64,000 bases of DNA from UBA5336 sp964415675. Lineage in GTDB: Bacteria > Pseudomonadota > Alphaproteobacteria > Caulobacterales > Hyphomonadaceae. The DNA is taken from contig CAYQBG010000001.1 in NCBI GenBank assembly GCA_964415675.1, forward strand, positions 62,001 through 126,000. Direction: 5' to 3'. Positions within the stretch are counted from its first letter, which is position 1, and each line of letters opens with the position of its first letter. This document shows positions 43,740 to 51,903 of this stretch, piece by piece. Position numbers and translations under genes: made by a program. Under the pieces are notes generated by a model that saw only the letters and a list, made by a program, of their open reading frames with translations, did no database searches and was not told the DNA's origin.

Positions 43740-44912
43740 TCAATTGCCGCCCGGGCCAGGCATCCCGCTCGGCGTTCCCGGAAATGCCGGGCCTGGCGGG
43801 CTGGACATCTCGCCCGCCTGGCCGGATGGGCGATGATAGGTCGTCGCAAGTTTCCACAAATGCTCGAATTCCTGGCTGATGAATTTATGGAAATCAGACT
43901 CCGCTTCGGCCACGAGGGACGGGCTGTCGCTCGTCGTGCGCGAGGAGAGATAGGGCGTCCAGACCATCTTCTTGTCCGTGACCAGCGCCGCCGATGTCGG
44001 CGCGCAACCGGTCAGGCGCCTGACCTCAAGCTCGACGCCGCCATCAGACTCATCGGCCATCTTGTGCCAGGCCTCAGCCGCTGATTCGATTTCGCCGCGC
44101 ACCTTTTCGAGATAAGGCCCCTCACGCCCGCCAAGCAGCCCTGGCAGGCCCGGATTGCAGGGATCCATCTGAAGAATGCGGATTTTCAGCGGATTGCCCT
44201 TGCGCGCCCTGGCCGCTTCATGCGTATCGGGATGCAGAGCGAAGGCCATGTTCGCGATGCCCATCAGGTCGATGCGCGTTTCGGCATCCTGCATGAATTC
44301 CAGCCGGTTCGAATAGGAGATATCGTGCGAACGCTCGAAAACCTTCACACCGCCAGCTGCATTCAGCGGGGTTGCCGACGGGCGAAAGGGAACGGTCGGC
44401 GCAGATTTCGAGGATGCCAGCTGCTGCACGGCTGATCTCAACAGCGCGATATTGCTCTTCTCATCGGTGCGGAAAATATCCGCCGTGTCGAGACTGTACT
44501 CGATGACACGGTCATCCTTGATATCGAAAGGAATCGTGCCGCCCTTTTCCATCAGGAGAACCAGCGGACGCCCGGCCGACTGGGCGACAGCCACCTCATA
44601 GAAGACGTTTGGATTGTGATAGGTCAGAACCGCGATCAGGAGGTCATCCTCCAGAATCGCATCTATCATATGTTCGGAGATACGGCCCGGCGCATCAGCA
44701 TGATCGGCGCGATGGGGTTCAAATTCGGTATCCAGAAGCGCCGGCTCAATGATGTAGTGAAACACGGCATCGGCATGCTGGCGATAATCCGAGCCTTCGT
44801 TTGCTATCGGGCTGATCACGAAGCAGCGCTTCGCCCTCGCCTGCCGCCCTCCGGCCTGACGCTCAAGAAGACTGCGAAACAGTGGCCAGCCGGAAAGATC
44901 ATACTCTTTCAT
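43740..44912 (-). CDS. Nucleoside-2-deoxyribosyltransferase/TIR-like domain protein with C-terminal domain
   Basis: Protein of 390 residues. Residues about 29-125 form a Rossmann-like fold starting CFVISPIANEGS, with HADAVFHYIIEPAL, HRADHADAPGRI, and the motif HNPNVFYEVAVAQSAGRP. The Glu at 106 in VFYEVA is where nucleoside deoxyribosyltransferases and TIR-like NAD hydrolases carry a catalytic Glu. Residues about 190-360 form a second domain (RIDLMGIANMAF, LKIRILQMDP) resembling PLD-fold regulatory domains such as DUF5919; this is tentative. The tail is Pro/Gly-rich. The ATG at 44912 follows GGGGGG. Function is unknown; a signalling or defence role is inferred. Confidence 0.68.
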   Translation of the reverse strand: MKEYDLSGWPLFRSLLERQAGGRQARAKRCFVISPIANEGSDYRQHADAVFHYIIEPALLDTEFEPHRADHADAPGRISEHMIDAILEDDLLIAVLTYHNPNVFYEVAVAQSAGRPLVLLMEKGGTIPFDIKDDRVIEYSLDTADIFRTDEKSNIALLRSAVQQLASSKSAPTVPFRPSATPLNAAGGVKVFERSHDISYSNRLEFMQDAETRIDLMGIANMAFALHPDTHEAARARKGNPLKIRILQMDPCNPGLPGLLGGREGPYLEKVRGEIESAAEAWHKMADESDGGVELEVRRLTGCAPTSAALVTDKKMVWTPYLSSRTTSDSPSLVAEAESDFHKFISQEFEHLWKLATTYHRPSGQAGEMSSPPGPAFPGTPSGMPGPGGN

Positions 44913-45017
44913 TTTGTCCCCCCTGAACCAGAACTGGGGAGACAATAGAGCGCAGGCGCTCGCTCCTCAACTCTCCCGTTTGACAGGGGGATATTTCGCA
45001 AGCGCCATACCCGTCCG

Positions 45018-45185
45018 TCACGGTCGCGCCACGAGTTCCCCACCACAATTCGGGCAGGCACCCGCGAGGAACCCTTGCGCACAAATCACACAGAAAGTGC
45101 ACTCGAAGGAACAGATCATCGCGCCCGGCTCATCGGCGGGCAAGTTGCGCCCGCAACGTTCACAATCCCGGCGCATGTCCCGCAT
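45018..45185 (-). CDS. DUF1272-family zinc-ribbon mini-protein
   Basis: Protein of 55 residues. It has four Cys pairs: C-x2-C in CERC, CSFECTFC, CVIC-type spacing and CPNC near the C-terminus, with ICSFECTFC and CPNCGGELV characteristic of DUF1272. Zinc binding is expected. Function unknown. The ATG at 45185 lies six bases after the fba stop, so it is probably co-translated with fba; an ATG at 45176 is an alternative. The TIR-like gene follows 105 bases downstream. Confidence 0.75.
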   Translation of the reverse strand: MRDMRRDCERCGRNLPADEPGAMICSFECTFCVICAQGFLAGACPNCGGELVARP

Positions 45186-45191
45186 GCCCGC

Positions 45192-46085
45192 TCAACAGGC
45201 CTTGGAGGCGTCGCAAATCTTGCCGATCGCTTCGGCCAGCGTGGCATTGAATTCCGCATCGCTCTGCTGTGCGGAAAGCCCCTGCGTCAGCGCGCGCGAG
45301 AAGCTGGCGATCATGCCGTCATTCTGCGCGAGTTTCTCGCAGGCCTCATCGCGCGAATAGCCTCCTGACAGCGCTACGACGCGCATCACGCGCGGATGCT
45401 CCACGAGCGGCTTGTACTGGTTGGGCCTTGTCGGAAGGGTCAGTTTCAGCATGACCTGCTGATGCGCCGGCATGCTGTCCAGGCTCTTCCCGATCTCGGC
45501 AAGAAGAATGTCTTCGGCTTCCACCTTGTCGGCGATGGAGATGTTCACTTCAGGCTCAAGGATTGGCATGAGACCGTGGCCCAGGATCTGTTGACCTACC
45601 TCGAATTGCTGGGCGACATTCGCCGCGATCCCCTGCGGGTGCGCCGAAACGATGTTTGAGCGCATCTTGGTCCCGAAAATACCCTTGCTGACCGCGCGCT
45701 GGCAAAGCTCGTCGAGCTGCGCCATGGGTTTCATCAGCTGGACGCCGTTTTCCTCGTCGGCGAGACCCTTGTCCACTTTCAGGAAGGGAACGACACCGCG
45801 CTCCTTCCAGAGATATTCAGCTGTCGGCGTGCCATCGATATCGCCATCCATGGTCCGCTCGAAAAGGATCGCGCCAATCACCTTGTCGCCGGCAAAAGCA
45901 GGCGACTTGATAATCCGCGCCCGCATTTCATGGATCAGGCCGAACATTTCCTCGTCATTTGCCCAGCTGCCTTCTTCGATGCCATAAAGGCGCAGAGCCT
46001 TCGGCGTCGAACCGCCCGACTGATCAAGCGCTGCAATAAAACCGTCCTTTTCGGCCATCTGCCGGGCCATGTCTGTATTGGTCAT
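45192..46085 (-). CDS. fba: Fructose-bisphosphate aldolase, class I
   Basis: Glycolytic/gluconeogenic aldolase of 297 residues of the bacterial class I type, close in length to the staphylococcal enzyme. FIAALDQSGGSTPKALRLYG at the N-terminus and VMLKLTLPTRPNQY near residue 205, with a probable Schiff-base Lys, are typical. The ATG at 46085 has AAAGG eight bases upstream. It follows pgk and a candidate small ORF in the gap-pgk-fba cluster. Confidence 0.92.
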   Translation of the reverse strand: MTNTDMARQMAEKDGFIAALDQSGGSTPKALRLYGIEEGSWANDEEMFGLIHEMRARIIKSPAFAGDKVIGAILFERTMDGDIDGTPTAEYLWKERGVVPFLKVDKGLADEENGVQLMKPMAQLDELCQRAVSKGIFGTKMRSNIVSAHPQGIAANVAQQFEVGQQILGHGLMPILEPEVNISIADKVEAEDILLAEIGKSLDSMPAHQQVMLKLTLPTRPNQYKPLVEHPRVMRVVALSGGYSRDEACEKLAQNDGMIASFSRALTQGLSAQQSDAEFNATLAEAIGKICDASKAC

Positions 46086-46131
46086 GTCGATTACCTTTGT
46101 GTTCCCCGTTACTTTGACTCTTGCTTCGCCC

Positions 46132-46275
46132 TCAGCCCATGCCAGAGGCCACGCCTTCATAAATCGCGTCCATCGCAAGTTCGGTGCCGCCAGCAGCGAC
46201 AGTCAGCATTTCCGCAAGCCAGCCATGTTCGCCTCGCATGCCGACCGGCTTTTCAACTTTCTCCGCCATCGCCAT
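46132..46275 (-). CDS. Candidate 47-residue protein between pgk and fba
   Basis: A minus-strand frame in the 209-base pgk-fba gap opens with ATG at 46275 or 46269 and encodes 47 (or 45) residues: AEKVEKPVGMRGEHGWLAEM, then a hydrophobic Ala/Gly-rich centre, ending EGVASGMG. GGTGG is positioned eight bases before the second ATG. Third codon positions are mostly G or C as in neighbouring genes, which supports coding. No family is recognised. Confidence 0.45.
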   Translation of the reverse strand: MAMAEKVEKPVGMRGEHGWLAEMLTVAAGGTELAMDAIYEGVASGMG

Positions 46276-46294
46276 ATCCACCAAAGCCTGTCGG

Positions 46295-47491
46295 CTACAC
46301 TTTCAGCGCCTCGACGCCCGGTAGCGGTTTGCCTTCCATCCATTCCAGGAAGGCGCCGCCAGCGGTGCTGACAAAAGTGAATTCGCCAGCGACGCCCGCA
46401 TGGTTCAGCGCGGCGACCGTGTCACCGCCACCGGCCACGGCGGTCAGCTTCCCGGCCCTGGCACGCGCGCCAGCGGCCTGCGCAGCCGCCACCGTCGCCC
46501 TGTCGAAAGGCGTGATCTCGAATGCGCCGAGCGGGCCGTTCCAGACCAGGGTCTTGGCCGCATCCATCGCCGACGCCAGCAGCGCCACACTCTGTTCGCC
46601 GGCATCGAGGATCATCTCGTCGCCTTCCACCTCATCGAGCCCGCAGGTCCGGCAGGGCGCATTTGCGGCGAATTCCTTCGCCACGACCAGGTCGAGCGGC
46701 AGCAGGATATCGCAGCCGGAGGCTTTTGCATTGGCCTCAATCTCGCGAACCGTGTCCGCCAGGTCATGCTCACACAGCGACTTGCCCACATCATGCCCGC
46801 GCGCGGCTAGAAACGTGTTGGCCATGCCTCCGCCGATCGCCAGGGCGTCCACCTTTGATACAAGATTTTTCAGAAGATCGATCTTCGACGATACTTTCGC
46901 GCCGCCGACAACTGCGAGCACGGGGCGTTTTGGCGTCCCGAGCGCAGCATCCAGCGCGTCAAGCTCAGCCTCCATCTGCTTGCCCGCATAGGCCGGGAGC
47001 CGCGCTGCCAGCCCGGCCGTAGAGACATGGGCGCGATGGGCCGCAGAGAAGGCGTCATTGACATAGATGTCGCCGAGCTGCGCCATCTCATCGGCCAGCG
47101 CCGCGTCATTCTTCTCCTCACCGGCATGAAAGCGCGTATTTTCGAGCAGGACCACACCGGCGGGTGGCAGGTCAGCGATGGCGCGCTGGGCGTCATGTCC
47201 AGTGCAATCGCCGACAAAGCTGACCGGACTGCCAAGCGCCTCTGAGAAAGCCATCGCCACGGGCGCCAGGCTCATATCGGGGTTGCGTGCCCCTTTTGGC
47301 CGACCGAAATGGGCCAGCAAAGCCACCTTGGCCCCGGCCGTGCGCAGGCTCTGAACGGTCTCGACCGCCGCATTCAGGCGCGTCGCATCCGTGATCCGTC
47401 CGCCCTCCATCGGGACATTGAAATCGACACGCACAAGCGCTGTCTGTCCGGTCAGGTCACCGGCATCCTCGATACGTTTGAATTCAGTCAT
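46295..47491 (-). CDS. pgk: Phosphoglycerate kinase
   Basis: Transfers phosphate from 1,3-bisphosphoglycerate to ADP. The 398-residue monomer begins TALVRVDFNVPMEGG and shows HFGRPKG near 62, AVVGGAKVSSKIDLL near 190 and VAGGGDTVAALNHAG near 350. It lies three bases after the stop of the methyltransferase gene and is in the gap-pgk-fba gene cluster. Confidence 0.96.
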   Translation of the reverse strand: MTEFKRIEDAGDLTGQTALVRVDFNVPMEGGRITDATRLNAAVETVQSLRTAGAKVALLAHFGRPKGARNPDMSLAPVAMAFSEALGSPVSFVGDCTGHDAQRAIADLPPAGVVLLENTRFHAGEEKNDAALADEMAQLGDIYVNDAFSAAHRAHVSTAGLAARLPAYAGKQMEAELDALDAALGTPKRPVLAVVGGAKVSSKIDLLKNLVSKVDALAIGGGMANTFLAARGHDVGKSLCEHDLADTVREIEANAKASGCDILLPLDLVVAKEFAANAPCRTCGLDEVEGDEMILDAGEQSVALLASAMDAAKTLVWNGPLGAFEITPFDRATVAAAQAAGARARAGKLTAVAGGGDTVAALNHAGVAGEFTFVSTAGGAFLEWMEGKPLPGVEALKV

Positions 47492-47494
47492 GAT

Positions 47495-48124
47495 CTACTC
47501 CGGTTTGCGAAAGACAGCACGGACAAGCGCGGCCGGGCCTGTGTGGTAAGGCCCCTCTTCCAGTGTCTCGACACCAGTCCAGAAGGCGAGGGTTTCAGCG
47601 CCAGCGAAATCGGCGCGTATGTCATCGGCCGCAAACAGCATATCCCTTACCGGCGGCCCGCCGGAATTGTGGCTCTGCTGCCAGGACAGCTGCTCAGGTG
47701 TAAATCCTTCCAGGAAGAGACGCCCTCCCGGCTTGAGCGCGCCGAGCATTCTCGCATGCAGGCCAGCGCGCCGGGCTACCGGTACGTGCAGGAACATCGC
47801 CGCAATCACGTCAAACGCCCCAATGGGCCAGTCCCACTGAACAAGATCGGCTTCAATATACTCGACACTGACACCGCGGCGCTCGGACAGCTGACTTGCC
47901 TTGGCCAGACCGGCACCTGAGAAGTCGACCGCTGTCACCTCCATCCCGCAGGTCGCAAGGAACACGGCATCGCGCCCCTCGCCGCATGCCGGCACCAGCG
48001 CCGTCCGCCCGGCGGTGAAGGTCTCGGCATAGGCCATCAGGAGACGGCTGGCCCTCTCGCCATAGGCATAGGCGCTCGCACCATAGCGACCGTCCCAGAA
48101 CGACGCGGGCGGTGCTGGGTCCAT
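47495..48124 (-). CDS. Class I SAM-dependent methyltransferase (TehB/TPMT-like)
   Basis: Methyltransferase of 209 residues. After FWDGRYGASAYAYGE, the AdoMet motif I is ALVPACGEGRDAVFLA near 42, with VTAVDFSGAGLAKA, and motif post-I Asp in DVIAAMFLHV. This pattern fits TehB and thiopurine methyltransferase-like enzymes. The ATG at 48124 is preferred over 48139. It sits between gap and pgk, an unusual insertion in that cluster. The substrate is unknown. Confidence 0.8.
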   Translation of the reverse strand: MDPAPPASFWDGRYGASAYAYGERASRLLMAYAETFTAGRTALVPACGEGRDAVFLATCGMEVTAVDFSGAGLAKASQLSERRGVSVEYIEADLVQWDWPIGAFDVIAAMFLHVPVARRAGLHARMLGALKPGGRLFLEGFTPEQLSWQQSHNSGGPPVRDMLFAADDIRADFAGAETLAFWTGVETLEEGPYHTGPAALVRAVFRKPE

Positions 48125-48155
48125 CTCGCTCGCCTCCACTGGCGTCTGTTGCCGG

Positions 48156-49163
48156 TTAGATCAGTGTGCCCATATGCACGGCGGTGTCGCTCATGCGTGT
48201 CGCAAAGCCCCACTCATTGTCATACCAGGAGAGGATTCGCACCATGGTGCCGTCAACCACCTGGGTCTGCGGCAGGGCGAAGGTGGAGCTGGCCGGGTTG
48301 TGATTGAAGTCCGAGCTGACTAGCGGCGCATCGGTATAGGCGAGCACGCCCTTCATCGGTCCGTCTGCCGCGGCGATCACAGCCTCATTGATCTCATCTG
48401 CTGTGGTCGTCTTGCCGGCATCGAAAACGAGATCAACCATGGAGACGTTGGGCGTGGGCACACGCACGGCCGAGCCATCAAGCTTGCCCGCCAGTTCTGG
48501 CAGGACGAGGCCAACGGCCTTGGCCGCACCGGTCGAGGTCGGGATCATGGAATTGGCCGCCGCACGGGCGCGGTAAAGATCGGAGTGCATCCGGTCGAGC
48601 GTCGGCTGGTCGCCCGTATAGGCATGGACGGTGGTCATGTAGCCGCGGGTGATACCGACGGTGTCGTTGAGCACCTTGGCGACCGGCGAGAGGCAGTTGG
48701 TCGTGCATGAGGCGTTCGAAACGACCGTATCCTGCGGCGTCAGGGTCGCGTGATTGACACCATAGACGATCGTCTTGTCGGCGCCCGATGCTGGCGCGGA
48801 GACAAGAACGCGCTTCGCACCGGCGTCCAGGTGCATGGCCGCATCGTCGCGCTTGGTGAAAATGCCGGTACATTCCAGCGCGATATCCACGTCCATTTCA
48901 GAATGTGGCAGCTCCTTGGGATCGCGTACCGCCGTGCAAAGAAATGCGTGGCGACCGACCTTGATCCGGTCGCCATCGACCTGAACCTCATGGCCGAGCC
49001 GACCATGAACGGAGTCATACTGAAGCAGGTGCGCATTGGTGGCCACGGGCCCAAGATCATTGATCGCAACGACCTCGATATCGTCGCGGTCATGCTCGAT
49101 GATCGAGCGCAGCACCAGCCGGCCGATACGGCCAAATCCATTAATCGCGACGCGAATGGCCAT
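48156..49163 (-). CDS. gap: Glyceraldehyde-3-phosphate dehydrogenase, type I
   Basis: NAD(P)-dependent dehydrogenase of 335 residues. The nucleotide-binding INGFGRIGRLVLRS is N-terminal and the catalytic Cys is at 153 in NASCTTNCLSPVAK; the His is in the HAYTGDQ region near 180. It heads the leftward glycolytic cluster. GAGAGGATT-type sequence before the ATG provides the ribosome-binding site. Confidence 0.96.
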   Translation of the reverse strand: MAIRVAINGFGRIGRLVLRSIIEHDRDDIEVVAINDLGPVATNAHLLQYDSVHGRLGHEVQVDGDRIKVGRHAFLCTAVRDPKELPHSEMDVDIALECTGIFTKRDDAAMHLDAGAKRVLVSAPASGADKTIVYGVNHATLTPQDTVVSNASCTTNCLSPVAKVLNDTVGITRGYMTTVHAYTGDQPTLDRMHSDLYRARAAANSMIPTSTGAAKAVGLVLPELAGKLDGSAVRVPTPNVSMVDLVFDAGKTTTADEINEAVIAAADGPMKGVLAYTDAPLVSSDFNHNPASSTFALPQTQVVDGTMVRILSWYDNEWGFATRMSDTAVHMGTLI

Positions 49164-49291
49164 GGGAAATCCTCTCCTGGAAAAACTTGCAGTCCCTGTT
49201 CCTGCGGGGTTTAGACCCGCTCGCCCGCCACGTCCAGATAGCAGGGATCAGGTCAGATTCACGCAGGCAGGATCATGCAAGAGCCGCGCCG

Positions 49292-49753
49292 TCACCGCGG
49301 ACCTGTGGACGGATCGAGGAAAAAACCGCCCCTGCCCGTGATCCAACGCCCGGAGAGATAGACCATCAGGCCGACCGGGCCGAAGACGAGACTGCCCAAC
49401 TGACCCGGCACACGGATGAAATGAGACACCTTCCTGACCATGGCATCGCGTCCGATCCAGGCGCCTGCAAAAAGATCAAACACCAGGTAGTGCGTCCAGC
49501 CGGTCAACAGGCCTGCCGGAGTGTCGAACACTTTCATGACCGCCTCCAGCGAACCGAAACCAGCCCCTTCAACACCATCGCCGAAAACAAGCGCCCGCAA
49601 AATAAAGGCGACATAGATGAGCCCGAACCCGATGGGATAGATCCCCGAATGCACCAGCCGTCGGGTCAGGCCCGACCCCGGCATCAGGACAAGAAGAGCC
49701 CAGGCCGGAAGAACCAGGGCATTGATGGCGAGATAAAGCTGCGCGTCGGTCAT
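49292..49753 (-). CDS. ABA4-like (DUF4281) membrane protein
   Basis: Protein of 153 residues with four hydrophobic segments. The motif GWTHYLVFDLFAGAWIGRDA near residue 88 and the C-terminal GPVGLMVYL are characteristic of the ABA4-like/DUF4281 family. Plant ABA4 is needed for neoxanthin synthesis; the bacterial function is unknown. The ATG at 49753 is chosen; the frame is open to 49810. It is transcribed leftward, downstream of the exported methyltransferase gene. Confidence 0.72.
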   Translation of the reverse strand: MTDAQLYLAINALVLPAWALLVLMPGSGLTRRLVHSGIYPIGFGLIYVAFILRALVFGDGVEGAGFGSLEAVMKVFDTPAGLLTGWTHYLVFDLFAGAWIGRDAMVRKVSHFIRVPGQLGSLVFGPVGLMVYLSGRWITGRGGFFLDPSTGPR

Positions 49754-49837
49754 GACATCCGCAATTAGTCCGGCAGTTCTGCATTGCCAAGCGGCATCCG
49801 GGGCGTACACCGCACCCCGGATGCAAGCGAATGGCGC

Positions 49838-50740
49838 TCAGCCAGGCTTCCTGAACTTCAGTGTCATGCGATCACTTTCACCAATGGCTTCCATGGCCGC
49901 GCGTTCGGGCGTGCCGTCCTCGGTGGTCGCAAGACTCGGCGGCAGGCGCCAGACAATATCGCCCGGGCCCGCCTGATCGGCCGGATTCGCATTGATCTCG
50001 CTGGACGCCTCAAGCTCGAAACCGGCAGCCTCGAAAGCGGCAATTACATCGCTCTGTTTCAAATAGCCGGCACTGCCGCCCGCCCATTCATCCGGCGTGT
50101 CCTCGCCCGCGCGGTGCTGGACGACGCCGACGACCCCGCCCGGCTTGAGCAGGTCATGGGCCTCGGCAATCGCGGCGGAGAAATGACCAAGCTCGGCCTC
50201 GACACGCCGAAGATTGTGCATTGCCCGGATGAACACCACAACATCCACTGTCCCGTCGAGCGCTTCCGGCGCGTCGGTCATCTTGTACTGGCTGACGGCC
50301 GCGCCATTCTTGATGCCCCACTCGGCGGTGCCAGCGGCCCAGCCATTCTGCCGGGCGATATATTTATCGAGATCACTCTGCATGTTGGCCGGCAGGATGC
50401 GAGTCCAGATATCATCAGGATAGATCGCGCCAATGACTTCGCCCTCAGGGCCAAGATACGGCATCAGGATCTTCGTGTACCACCCGCCGCCAGGCAGAGC
50501 CTCCACCACGGTCATACCCGGTTCGATCTCGAAAAATGCGAGCGTTTCAGCAGGGTTCCGCGCATCATAGCGCGCCCTGACCCTATCCGGCTGGGCCGCA
50601 AGGACCGTGTCGAGCCGGGCGGCATTTTCGCTGTCCGGTATCGCCGCGCCTGTCATCATTGCGTCGCCGGGACCGGCGCTCTGGCAAGCGCCAAGTGCCA
50701 GAAGACCAGCGGCTGCTGCCGCGAAAAGTGCTTGTCTCAT
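49838..50740 (-). CDS. Exported SAM-methyltransferase-like lipoprotein
   Basis: Protein of 300 residues with a signal peptide and lipobox ending LLALGAC (Cys at residue 19). The mature part has a methyltransferase-like fold: MTVVEALPGGGWYTKILMPYLG near residue 77, VDVVVFIRAMHNL near 165 and KPGGVVGVVQHR near 195. It matches a family of predicted exported methyltransferases (COG4798-like). Availability of AdoMet outside the cytoplasm is problematic, so activity is uncertain. It is divergent from trpD. Confidence 0.78.
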   Translation of the reverse strand: MRQALFAAAAAGLLALGACQSAGPGDAMMTGAAIPDSENAARLDTVLAAQPDRVRARYDARNPAETLAFFEIEPGMTVVEALPGGGWYTKILMPYLGPEGEVIGAIYPDDIWTRILPANMQSDLDKYIARQNGWAAGTAEWGIKNGAAVSQYKMTDAPEALDGTVDVVVFIRAMHNLRRVEAELGHFSAAIAEAHDLLKPGGVVGVVQHRAGEDTPDEWAGGSAGYLKQSDVIAAFEAAGFELEASSEINANPADQAGPGDIVWRLPPSLATTEDGTPERAAMEAIGESDRMTLKFRKPG

Positions 50741-50877
50741 GAGATGTCCTCCCTCTCGTCATGCGAGATTGGACGCCGGCGTAAAAACTGTAAACAGCGA
50801 ACTCTCCATATTCGCCTCACGCCTGTGCCGGCACCCGACTTTCCAAGTGGCGCGACAAGGGCTAGGAACGATGACCC

Positions 50878-51903
50878 ATGACCCAGCCCCTGAACGACGC
50901 CATCAAGGCTATCGCCCGTCATGAAACGCTGCCTGCCAGCCTCCTGGAGGGTGCATTCGACACACTTCTGTCCGGGGATGCGCCTGCAGAGCTCATCGCA
51001 GCCTTTTTGACCGGCCTCGCCGTGCGGGGCGAAACATCTGCCGATCTCATTGCGGGCGCGCAAATCATGCGGGCTCATTCAAGGCGCGTCGATGTTCCCG
51101 GACAACTCCTCGACACATGCGGAACTGGCGGACTGGCATGGCGTTCGCTGAACACCTCGACCGCAGCAGCGATCGTCATCGCCGGCGCGGGCGGTCGCGT
51201 GGCCAAGCATGGCAATCGCTCAGTCCCGCCCAAGACGGGCTCGGCCGATGTGCTTGAAGCGCTCGGCGTCAATCTCGATATTGACGAAGCAACATTCCGC
51301 GCCTGTCTCGACAGATCTGGCGTAGCGTTCATGTTCGCACGAAGCCACCACTCTTCCATGCGTCATGTTGCGCCGGTCCGCGCAGCGCTTGGCATAAGGA
51401 CCGTGTTCAACCTGCTGGGGCCGCTGACCAATCCGGCCGGCGCAAGCCATCAGGTGCTGGGCGTCTATGATGCCAACTGGCTGCGTCCGATGGCTGAGGC
51501 GCTTGTGGCACTCGGGACCGAGCGCGCCTGGGTGGTCCATGGCATCGACGGAATTGACGAGATATCCATCGCCGGAACGACAAAAGTCGCCGAAATCATC
51601 GATGGCTCGATCCGCGAATTCGAGATCACCCCAGCAGATGCCGGTCTGGAGACGCACCCTCTTTCGACCCTTGAAGGGACGAGCGTCGATGATAATGCCA
51701 ATGCGATTCTGGAGCTTCTCGACGGCCAGCCCGGACCGTTTCGCGACGTTGTGGCGCTGAATGCCGGAGCGGGCCTGATGATCACAGGCCATGCTGGCGA
51801 CCTTAGAGAGGCAACAGCGAAGGCGGCACACGCGCTGGACAATGGCGCCGCGCGGCGCACGCTGGACAGGCTCGTCGAAACCTCACATGGACGGGGCATC
51901 TGA
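50878..51903 (+). CDS. trpD: Anthranilate phosphoribosyltransferase
   Basis: Tryptophan-pathway enzyme of 341 residues joining anthranilate to PRPP. The PRPP/anthranilate segments DTCGTGG near residue 79, KHGNRSVPPKTGSADVLEALG near 107 and FARSHHSSMRHVAPVRAALG near 150 are intact. Its stop overlaps the trpC ATG (TGATG). trpE and trpG are not in this window. Confidence 0.96.
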   Translation: MTQPLNDAIKAIARHETLPASLLEGAFDTLLSGDAPAELIAAFLTGLAVRGETSADLIAGAQIMRAHSRRVDVPGQLLDTCGTGGLAWRSLNTSTAAAIVIAGAGGRVAKHGNRSVPPKTGSADVLEALGVNLDIDEATFRACLDRSGVAFMFARSHHSSMRHVAPVRAALGIRTVFNLLGPLTNPAGASHQVLGVYDANWLRPMAEALVALGTERAWVVHGIDGIDEISIAGTTKVAEIIDGSIREFEITPADAGLETHPLSTLEGTSVDDNANAILELLDGQPGPFRDVVALNAGAGLMITGHAGDLREATAKAAHALDNGAARRTLDRLVETSHGRGI

